Assembly: GCA_946638265.1 (NCBI GenBank)
Contig: CAMPBN010000086.1
Span: 1 to 5,572, forward strand
Source of the DNA: an uncultured Bacillota bacterium
Lineage (GTDB): Bacteria; Bacillota; Clostridia; Peptostreptococcales; Anaerovoracaceae
DNA length: 5,572 nucleotides
Direction of reading: 5' to 3'
Under the pieces are notes generated by a model. It saw nothing but the letters and a program-made list of their open reading frames with translations, was not told the origin of the DNA and ran no database searches. Below, one piece after another: positions 1 through 4,929 of the stretch (positions are counted from its first letter, which is position 1; each line of letters starts with the position of its first letter). The position numbers were made by a program, and so were the translations under genes.

Positions 1-1135
1 CCAGAATCGCGACCTTTCATTCGATTGTAATATTCATATCTGTGCCCGAGGCATAGGCGACGACAACATCACCATCATGCTTTTCATATTCCTGATGGCA
101 GGCGCATTCAGCGGCATTGCCAAGGCGGCGGGCGGTGCGGTCAGTACGGCCAATCTGCTTTTGGATCTGCTGCCTGAAAGCTTTGTGGTGCCGGGACTTT
201 TCCTGATTGCTTCCCTGATTTCCATGGCTATGGGCACCAGCGTGGGTACCATCAGCGTGCTTGTACCGATTGCGGCTCAGGTTTCGCTCAGCGGAAATCT
301 CTCTGCAGCACTTTGCACAGCATCTGTTGTGGGCGGCGCCATGTTCGGCGATAATCTGTCATTCATTTCCGATACCACCATCGCTGCTACCAAGACCCAG
401 GGCGTGCAGATGAAGGACAAATTCCGCGTCAACTTCAGAATCGCGCTTCCGGCAGCTATCGCCACGATAGTAATCCTGGCGATTTGCGGCAATTCCGGGC
501 AGGGCGTGCCTATGGAACATTTCGATTACAGCATGATTCAGGCCTGCCCGTATTTTCTGGTCCTGATTTTGGCCATCGCGGGCATTAATGTCTTTGCCGT
601 GCTAGGCATCGGAATTTTCCTCTTCCTCTTTGCCGGAGGAGTGACAGGAGCCATTGATTTTTATGCCGCATTTTCTTCCATGGGAGATGGCACCACGGGA
701 ATGTTCGAAACCATGATAGTTACCATCCTGGTGGCTTCCATCGGCTCTTTGATCCGCGAAAACGGCGGCTTTGAAGCAATACTGGCATTTGTAAGGAACA
801 GCTTCAAATCCCGAAAAGGCGGAATGATAGGAATCGGACTTCTTACCATGCTGATGGATATAGCCACAGCCAACAACACGGTGGCCATCGTTATGGCAGG
901 CCCTATTGCAAGACAGATCGGTGAAGAATACAAGATAGAGCCGGCCAAGACTGCATCGCTTCTGGACACTTGTTCCTGCATCATGCAAGGCATCATACCT
1001 TATGGTGCGCAGATACTGATCGCAGCAGGTCTCAGCGGAGTGGGCGGGCTTTCCATCCTGCCGTTCCTGTTCTATCCATACCTGCTTCTGGTATGTGTGA
1101 TGGGCTCGGTGATTTTCAGCAAGAACGAGGCGTAG
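1..1135 (+). CDS. NhaC-family Na+/H+ antiporter-like permease, 5'-truncated by the window
   Basis: This is an integral membrane secondary transporter of the NhaC/ion-transporter type. The frame is open from base 2 and gives about 377 codons before the TAG at 1133-1135. The family is usually about 430-450 residues, so roughly 50-70 N-terminal residues are missing. The ATG at 77 is internal: homologous-looking residues (ARGIGDDN) precede it. Family signatures visible are AGAFSGIAKAAGG, AMGTSVGTISVLVPIA (about 224-270), GGAMFGDNLSFISDTT (about 333-380) and, in the second inverted half, ATANNTVAIVMAGPIA (about 863-910) and IIPYGAQILIAAG. Many hydrophobic helices alternate with short loops, as expected. 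Substrate is uncertain: the family name implies sodium/proton exchange, but some Bacillota relatives of this subgroup (YuiF-like) are thought to carry amino acids. No convincing terminator follows; only a weak GC hairpin lies at about 1135-1152. The family call is firm and the substrate is open. Confidence 0.88.
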   Translation, partial: QNRDLSFDCNIHICARGIGDDNITIMLFIFLMAGAFSGIAKAAGGAVSTANLLLDLLPESFVVPGLFLIASLISMAMGTSVGTISVLVPIAAQVSLSGNLSAALCTASVVGGAMFGDNLSFISDTTIAATKTQGVQMKDKFRVNFRIALPAAIATIVILAICGNSGQGVPMEHFDYSMIQACPYFLVLILAIAGINVFAVLGIGIFLFLFAGGVTGAIDFYAAFSSMGDGTTGMFETMIVTILVASIGSLIRENGGFEAILAFVRNSFKSRKGGMIGIGLLTMLMDIATANNTVAIVMAGPIARQIGEEYKIEPAKTASLLDTCSCIMQGIIPYGAQILIAAGLSGVGGLSILPFLFYPYLLLVCVMGSVIFSKNEA

Positions 1136-1152
1136 CGCTCCGGCGGCGCCTT

Positions 1153-1161
1153 TGCTATAAT
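1153..1161 (+). promoter_or_regulatory. Candidate extended -10 promoter for the cyclase gene
   Basis: The sequence TGCTATAAT is a perfect TATAAT box (1156-1161) preceded by the extended TGn element. No recognisable -35 box lies 17 bases upstream (TAGCGC at 1133-1138), which is tolerable for extended -10 promoters. It would start transcription near 1168, leaving a 5' leader of about 35 bases before the ATG at 1203. Its place in the 67-base gap after the permease gene suggests that the cyclase has its own promoter. This is a motif-based call only. Confidence 0.5.
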
Positions 1162-1202
1162 TGCTTAGTGAAAGCCTGAGTGCAAATACGGCGGAGGGAG
1201 TA

Positions 1203-2567
1203 ATGAAAGTGATGAAGAAGAAATGGAGCCACACAAAAGTATATCTGATAGCGATCTCGTTGCTGCTGCTTTTGATAAATGCTTCCTTGGGAGGCATTTT
1301 GACGATGCAGTCCAGCGGCGCCATGCAGTCACTGATAAGAGACCGTATGCTGGATATTTCCAATACGGCTGCCGACATGATAGACGGCAACATCCTGGGC
1401 AGGCTGCAGGCTGAAGACGCAGAGACACCCGAATACAAACAGATACTTGAAACCCTGGCCTTTTTCCAGGAAAACATCGACCTGAAATACATTTATTGTG
1501 TTCGCAATATGGGCAATAAAAATTTTGTATTTACTGTCGACCCTGCTGTTATGGACCCCAGTGTATTTGGTGAAAAAGTGGTCTATACCGAAGCTCTCTA
1601 TCGGGCCAGCATGGGTCACCCTGCTGTGGACAGAAAGCCTTATACGGACAGATGGGGCAGATTTTACAGCGCCTATTCCCCCGTTTTCGACGACGAAGGC
1701 AAAGTCAGCGGTATTGTGGCCGTAGACTTCAGTGCAGACTGGTATGAACACGAAGTTTCACGCCAGATCCGGACCACCCTTACCATCACATTGCTTTCAC
1801 TTGCAGCCATAATGCTCATCGCACATATGATATCTTCGCGTGTCGGGTTGAGATATCGCTCCATGATGAATGAACTTGATCATCTTTCCGACGGCATAGA
1901 AAGTCTGGCAAAAGAGCTGCCTGACGGCGGTGCGCCGGGAGGGTTGGAAATTCTCCACCGGGACCATGAATCAAATAATTATTACTGTGACGATGTTCAG
2001 GTGATTGAGGGACGAATCCGGTCTCTTCAGGATTTTATGACTCTCCAGCTGGGCTATGTCAGATCCAAGGCATATGTCGACAGCCTGACCGGCGTGGAAA
2101 ACAGGACTGCCTATATGGAATTTGTGCATTCCATCGAAACGCGCATTAAAAATCATGTAGCCGAATTTTCCGTGGCAATGTTCGATATCAACGGCTTAAA
2201 AGATATCAACGACCATCTGGGTCACGACCGCGGCGATACAGAGATCGTCAGGGCGGCAGGCCTTTTGAAACAAATCTTTGCAGGCGAAAGAATATTCCGC
2301 ATCGGCGGTGATGAATTTGTGGCCATAACCCGCTGTACCGGCGCAGATGCCGAAAAACAGGCGGAAAATATCCGCAATCTGATAGCCCAAAACGCCGTGA
2401 TCGAGGATGACGGAAGCGCCCGTCTCATCCTGTCCATGGGCTTTGCGGAATTTGACAGCGAACATGATTTTTCATACCGTGATACGTTCGAATGCGCCGA
2501 TAAAGCCATGTATGAAGACAAAAAAGCGTATTACGCGCGGACAAAAAAATTCAAATCAGGGTGTTGA
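1203..2567 (+). CDS. Membrane-anchored diguanylate cyclase with Cache-like extracellular sensor and GGDEF domain
   Basis: This 454-residue protein is predicted to make cyclic di-GMP from two GTP in response to an extracellular signal. The ATG at 1203 is chosen because GGAGG at 1193-1197 sits 5 bases upstream; the in-frame TTG at 1161 lies inside the -10 box and has no ribosome site. Order of parts: transmembrane helix about 12-34; extracellular domain about 36-188 with Cache/PAS-like features (YIYCVRN, FTVDP, PYTDRWGRFYSAYSPVFDD, GIVAVDFSADWY); second helix about 191-213; cytoplasmic linker about 214-290 ending in a signalling helix; GGDEF domain about 290-450. Active-site motifs are intact: DSLTGVENR (293 on), FDINGLKDINDHLGHDRGD, and RIGGDEF with GGDEF at 368-372. 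The inhibitory RxxD site is absent: the matching positions are F359 and E362. No EAL domain is present. The ligand is unknown. Its stop codon overlaps the -35 box of the downstream promoter. Confidence 0.93.
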   Translation: MKVMKKKWSHTKVYLIAISLLLLLINASLGGILTMQSSGAMQSLIRDRMLDISNTAADMIDGNILGRLQAEDAETPEYKQILETLAFFQENIDLKYIYCVRNMGNKNFVFTVDPAVMDPSVFGEKVVYTEALYRASMGHPAVDRKPYTDRWGRFYSAYSPVFDDEGKVSGIVAVDFSADWYEHEVSRQIRTTLTITLLSLAAIMLIAHMISSRVGLRYRSMMNELDHLSDGIESLAKELPDGGAPGGLEILHRDHESNNYYCDDVQVIEGRIRSLQDFMTLQLGYVRSKAYVDSLTGVENRTAYMEFVHSIETRIKNHVAEFSVAMFDINGLKDINDHLGHDRGDTEIVRAAGLLKQIFAGERIFRIGGDEFVAITRCTGADAEKQAENIRNLIAQNAVIEDDGSARLILSMGFAEFDSEHDFSYRDTFECADKAMYEDKKAYYARTKKFKSGC

Positions 2568-2592
2568 CAAAGAAAAAATCCTGAGTTATACT
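2564..2592 (+). promoter_or_regulatory. Sigma-A (sigma-70-type) promoter of the met leader/metQNI operon
   Basis: A consensus -35 box TTGACA (2564-2569) and a near-consensus -10 box TATACT (2587-2592) are separated by exactly 17 bases, with an A-rich spacer. Transcription should start near 2599, about 43 bases before the leader peptide start. The -35 box overlaps the TGA stop (2565-2567) of the cyclase gene, so the promoter lies at the extreme end of the upstream coding region. A near-consensus promoter followed by a terminator is typical of operons controlled mainly by attenuation and not by initiation. No repressor operator is obvious, though GAGATATCTC (2630-2639), a 10-base palindrome, lies downstream next to the ribosome site. 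Confidence 0.85.
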
Positions 2593-2633
2593 ACGGGTAA
2601 TTTATTGAGTTTTCAAATTCACAGGAAAGGAGA

Positions 2634-2737
2634 TATCTCAAATGAGAAACGTAGCAAGATTCACTACAGTCATGCAGATGATGGTCATGTACATGTGCAG
2701 CATGTGCAGAATTTTGCGTGCCTACGTTTCTGAGATA
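2634..2737 (+). promoter_or_regulatory. Long-range RNA helix 1:2 in the leader (anti-antiterminator candidate)
   Basis: The strand 2634-2654 pairs with 2722-2737. TATCTCA (2634-2640) pairs with TGAGATA (2731-2737), then GAAACGTAG (2646-2654) pairs with CTACGTTTC (2722-2730). That is 16 Watson-Crick pairs with one 5-base bulge (2641-2645) that holds the leader start codon. The enclosed loop carries the Met/Cys codon cluster. When formed, the helix would hinder leader initiation and occupy the strand 2725-2734 that could otherwise open the terminator. Ribosomes initiating or queued at the leader start would prevent it from forming. The pairing is read directly from the sequence; its role is inferred. 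Confidence 0.65.
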
Positions 2738-2752
2738 CCTAGTTTCTGTTAA
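2642..2752 (+). CDS. Met/Cys-rich leader peptide of the metQNI operon (putative attenuator peptide)
   Basis: This 36-codon reading frame (ATG 2642, TAA 2750-2752) is preceded by AAGGAG (2627-2632) at 9-base spacing, as good a ribosome site as any in the window. Residues 11-22 are a cluster, MQMMVMYMCSMC, with six Met and two Cys in twelve positions; the whole peptide has seven Met and three Cys. It lies between a strong promoter and an intrinsic terminator, directly upstream of a methionine ABC importer. This matches the layout of trp/his-type leader peptides, in which ribosome stalling at codons for the regulated amino acid controls termination. I infer that it senses Met-tRNA charging and perhaps Cys-tRNA, and is not a functional protein. 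The coding region also supplies both strands of a long RNA helix (2634-2654 with 2722-2737). I do not recognise it as a named family. Confidence 0.8.
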   Translation: MRNVARFTTVMQMMVMYMCSMCRILRAYVSEIPSFC

Positions 2753-2810
2753 GACTCTTGCGGCCTTCGGGTGCACGAATCGAATTCAGCGGGTTGTTTC
2801 CTCGGAAACG
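2725..2810 (+). promoter_or_regulatory. Candidate antiterminator pairing 2:4
   Basis: CGTTTCTGAG (2725-2734, end of the leader frame) can pair with CTCGGAAACG (2801-2810, loop and 3' arm of the terminator): ten consecutive pairs, one of them G-U. This pairing excludes both helix 2634-2654/2722-2737 and the terminator stem 2790-2815, as an attenuation switch requires. Between the strands lies a small hairpin, TGC-GCC / GGT-GCA, at about 2759-2775 with a UUCG tetraloop. Pairing with the terminator's 3' arm and not its 5' arm is less common in textbook attenuators, so the exact alternative fold is uncertain. Confidence 0.5.
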
Positions 2811-2822
2811 ACCCGTTTTTTT
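2790..2822 (+). terminator. Intrinsic terminator/attenuator upstream of metQ
   Basis: An 11-pair stem, CGGGTTGTTTC (2790-2800) with GAAACGACCCG (2805-2815), contains a single G-U pair and closes on a CTCG tetraloop. It is followed at once by seven T residues (2816-2822). This is a strong Rho-independent terminator. It lies 37 bases after the leader stop codon and 132 bases before metQ. No other promoter is evident between it and metQ, so operon expression should depend on reading through it. Confidence 0.92.
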
Positions 2823-2954
2823 ATTAGCACAAGGCGCCAAGCTAAGAAGGAAGCAGGTCGAACAGGAAACCGCAAAAGAAAAAAGCTCAATCAATAATTA
2901 AACTAATCAATAACCAATTTTAGAATTTAGAAGATAAGAAAAGGAGAATCCATC
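2823..2954 (+). other. A-rich untranslated stretch between attenuator and metQ
   Basis: These 132 bases hold no gene that I can support. They are purine- and A-rich. They contain a direct repeat AATCAATAA at 2889-2897 and 2905-2913 and a tandem TTTAGAA at 2919-2925 and 2926-2932. The metQ ribosome site AGGAG (2942-2946) lies 8 bases before the ATG. No clear -35/-10 pair is present. The low structure would favour efficient ribosome loading on metQ. Confidence 0.5.
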
Positions 2955-3812
2955 ATGAAAAAGTTTGTAGCAATTTTACTCGCATTAGTACTTGTATTCA
3001 GTTTCGCAGCATGCGGAAACAGCGGCAGCGACGAGGGCGCAGCCACCATCACGATCGCAGTTCCTAACGACACCACCAACGAAGCAAGAGCTCTGCTCCT
3101 CCTTCAGGATAACGGCTATATCAAGCTGGCTGACGGCGTAGGCATAACTGCCACCATCGCTGACATCGTAGACAACCCTTACAACATTTCCTTCAAGGAA
3201 GTGGAAGCAGCACAGGTTCCTAACATTCTGCAGGATGTGGATTATGCCATCATCAACTCCAACTATGCAATCTCCGCAGGTCTCAATCCTGTAGCTGATT
3301 CTCTGGTGATCGAAGGTTCTTCTTCCGCATATGGCAACATCCTGGCTGTAAAGGAAGGCAACGAACAGAAGCCGGAAATCCTTGCACTCAAGGCTGCTCT
3401 TGAAAGCCAGAAGGTAGCTGACTACATCACTGACACTTATGATGGCGCTGTAGTAAGCACAGTAGACAACCCTACAGACGGTTTTGACGCTTCCGTAGAC
3501 TACGCTGCACTGGCAGGAAAAGAAATCTCCGTAGCAGCTTCCCCTACACCACACGCAGAAATCCTCGCTGTTGTTAAGGAAATCCTGGCTGAAAAGAACA
3601 TCACTCTGAAGATCGTAGAATTCACAGACTATGTACAGCCTAACAACGTAGTAGATCAGGGCGAAATCGATGCAAACTACTTCCAGCACGTTCCTTACCT
3701 CGACGACTTCAACGCTCAGAATGGAACACACATCGCAAGCGTATCCGTAGTACACGTAGAACCACTCGGTCTCTATGGCGGAAAGCAGACTACACTCGAC
3801 GCTATCAAATAG
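2955..3812 (+). CDS. metQ: Circularly permuted MetQ/NlpA-family methionine-binding lipoprotein
   Basis: This is the extracytoplasmic substrate-binding protein of a methionine ABC importer, 285 residues, close to the usual length of about 270-285. Residues 1-19 are a lipoprotein signal peptide; the lipobox FAAC puts the lipidated Cys at 20. The domain order is abnormal. Residues 31-168 match the second part of a standard MetQ: IAVPNDTTNEARALLLLQ (34-51), VDNPYNISFKEVEAAQ (72-87), INSNYA (100-105), YGNILAV (126-132), and a C-terminal-type helix ending TYDGAVV (161-167). Residues 168-188 form a linker. Residues 189-285 match the normal first part: EISVAASPTPHAEIL (190-204), EFTDYVQPN (222-230), DANYFQHVPYLDDF (239-252), GLYGGKQTTLDAIK (272-285). 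The protein therefore ends exactly where standard MetQ would run into VPND. All recognisable motifs occur once and the frame is uninterrupted, so it is likely functional. The ribosome site AGGAG is at 2942-2946, and tandem TAG codons end the gene. It heads the metQNI operon. Confidence 0.92.
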   Translation: MKKFVAILLALVLVFSFAACGNSGSDEGAATITIAVPNDTTNEARALLLLQDNGYIKLADGVGITATIADIVDNPYNISFKEVEAAQVPNILQDVDYAIINSNYAISAGLNPVADSLVIEGSSSAYGNILAVKEGNEQKPEILALKAALESQKVADYITDTYDGAVVSTVDNPTDGFDASVDYAALAGKEISVAASPTPHAEILAVVKEILAEKNITLKIVEFTDYVQPNNVVDQGEIDANYFQHVPYLDDFNAQNGTHIASVSVVHVEPLGLYGGKQTTLDAIK

Positions 3813-3826
3813 TAGAATAACATTTT

Positions 3827-3860
3827 CTTCAGCCCCAAAACTCAGGGGCTGAAGGTCTTT
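3827..3860 (+). terminator. Hairpin after metQ (weak terminator or mRNA-end stabiliser)
   Basis: A perfect 10-pair stem, CTTCAGCCCC (3827-3836) with GGGGCTGAAG (3845-3854), closes on an 8-base loop. The following GTCTTT is a poor U-tract, so termination is probably partial at most. Placed 14 bases after the metQ stop, it could protect the metQ message end and give more binding protein than MetN/MetI, a common arrangement in ABC importer operons. The hairpin is certain; its role is inferred. Confidence 0.6.
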
Positions 3861-3881
3861 AATAAACTAGCGAAAGGCAGC

Positions 3882-3909
3882 CGGGCGGCAATATACCGCC
3901 CGCATTTTT
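3882..3909 (+). terminator. Second hairpin with U-tract immediately upstream of metN
   Basis: CGGGCGG (3882-3888) pairs perfectly with CCGCCCG (3896-3902) around a 7-base loop, followed by CA and then TTTTT (3905-3909). It resembles a short intrinsic terminator and ends only 6 bases before the metN ATG, in the space where a ribosome binding site would normally lie. It may cut downstream transcription, restrict metN initiation, or both. Confidence 0.55.
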
Positions 3910-3915
3910 ACCACA

Positions 3916-4929
3916 ATGATATGTATTAAGAATCTGAACAAAACCTTCCACGGCTCGGCCGGAGAAGTGGAGGCATTGAAAAATATCAATCTTACAATCA
4001 ACGACGGCGATATTTATGGCATCATCGGCATGAGCGGTGCCGGAAAATCCACACTGGTGCGCTGCATCAATATGCTGGAACGTCCTACGGGAGGCTCCGT
4101 GGAGATTGACGGCGTGGACATCGGGCAGCTTTCAGACAAAGATTTGCGCGAGACACGTCGCAACGTTACCATGATATTCCAAAGCTTCAACCTGCTCATG
4201 CAGCGTACATGCCTGAAAAATATCTGCTTCCCTCTGGAACTGGCGGGAGTGAAAAAATCCGAAGCGGAAAAGAAAGCACGCGAGCTTCTCGAAGTGGTAG
4301 GCCTTCCTGACAAGGCAGACGCTTTTCCGGCACAGCTTTCCGGCGGACAGCAGCAGAGAATCGCCATCGCCAGAGCACTGGCCACCAATCCGAGGATTCT
4401 CCTCTGCGACGAGGCCACCAGCGCCCTGGATCCGAAAACCACACATCAGATTCTGGAACTTATCAAAAGCATCAACGAAAAGCTGGGTATCACAGTGGTC
4501 ATCATCACCCACCAGATGAGCGTTGTGGAAGATGTCTGCAACAGAGTAGCCATCCTCGACCGCGGTGAAGTGGTGGAAGAAGGCCCTGTTTCCGAAGTCT
4601 TCTCACATCCGAAATCGGCGGAAGCAAAACGCCTGGTGTTCCCGGAAGGGGTCACTGCCAGCCTGCCGATCGAAGAAGGCGAACACCACATCCGTCTGGT
4701 TTTCACGGGCGCAGGTGCCACCAACAAACCGCTTATCGCAAATCTGGCCACAAAGGAAGGCATACTGGCCAATATCCTTTCAGCCAATACCAAAACTATT
4801 GAAGACAAATCCTACGGAAATATGCTGCTGGGAATCAAGGGCGGCGACGATACGCTGCGCCGTGCCCTGGAATTTTTCGCAGCTCAGGAAGACGTACTTG
4901 CAGAGGAGGTAAAAGAAGATGTTCACTAA
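3916..4929 (+). CDS. metN: Methionine ABC importer ATP-binding protein MetN with C-terminal NIL domain
   Basis: This 337-residue cytoplasmic ATPase powers methionine uptake and pairs as a dimer with MetI. The motifs are complete: Walker A GMSGAGKST (38-46), Q-loop Gln89, signature LSGGQQQR (141-148), Walker B ILLCDEA (161-167) with catalytic Glu166, D-loop SALD (169-172) and switch His199. Residues about 255-332 form the NIL/ACT-like domain (LVFTGAGATNKPLIANLA, GILANIL, GNMLLGI). In the family this domain binds intracellular methionine and shuts down transport (transinhibition). The start at 3916 gives MICIKNLNKTF, matching the usual MIxLxNLxKxF beginning, but no Shine-Dalgarno sequence precedes it; a hairpin with a T-run sits there instead. 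The gap from metQ is 103 bases. Its 3' end overlaps metI by 11 bases, implying translational coupling. Confidence 0.96.
   Translation: MICIKNLNKTFHGSAGEVEALKNINLTINDGDIYGIIGMSGAGKSTLVRCINMLERPTGGSVEIDGVDIGQLSDKDLRETRRNVTMIFQSFNLLMQRTCLKNICFPLELAGVKKSEAEKKARELLEVVGLPDKADAFPAQLSGGQQQRIAIARALATNPRILLCDEATSALDPKTTHQILELIKSINEKLGITVVIITHQMSVVEDVCNRVAILDRGEVVEEGPVSEVFSHPKSAEAKRLVFPEGVTASLPIEEGEHHIRLVFTGAGATNKPLIANLATKEGILANILSANTKTIEDKSYGNMLLGIKGGDDTLRRALEFFAAQEDVLAEEVKEDVH

Noticed and set aside
1161..1202. TTG start for the cyclase, adding 14 residues
   Set aside because: It overlaps the TATAAT box and lacks a ribosome site. ATG 1203 has GGAGG at 5-base spacing and begins with a normal MKVMKKK membrane-anchor start.
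602..1492. A 296-codon minus-strand open frame spanning the permease and cyclase genes
   Set aside because: It overlaps two well-supported + strand genes and the gap between them, and shows no coherent family motif.
2757..2790. tRNA-like segment (CGAATCGAATTC resembling a T-arm)
   Set aside because: No acceptor, D-arm or anticodon arm can be assembled around it; it is only a short UUCG hairpin and spacer before the terminator.
2599..2822. SAM (S-box) riboswitch or Met T-box as the controller of the operon
   Set aside because: The conserved S-box core and the T-box motif (GGGTGGNACCGCG-like) are not visible. The region is largely occupied by a translated-looking Met/Cys-rich frame with its own ribosome site.
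2985..3755. A 256-codon open frame antisense to metQ on the minus strand
   Set aside because: Its composition (Val, Tyr, Cys, Ser-rich) is the mirror of metQ codon use. It has no ribosome site and no recognisable domain, and the + strand encodes a clear MetQ.
2955..3812. metQ as a frameshifted or truncated pseudogene, or a chimera of two genes
   Set aside because: All MetQ segments are present once in one uninterrupted frame with normal total length, signal peptide, ribosome site and stop. The rearrangement is a clean order swap and not decay.
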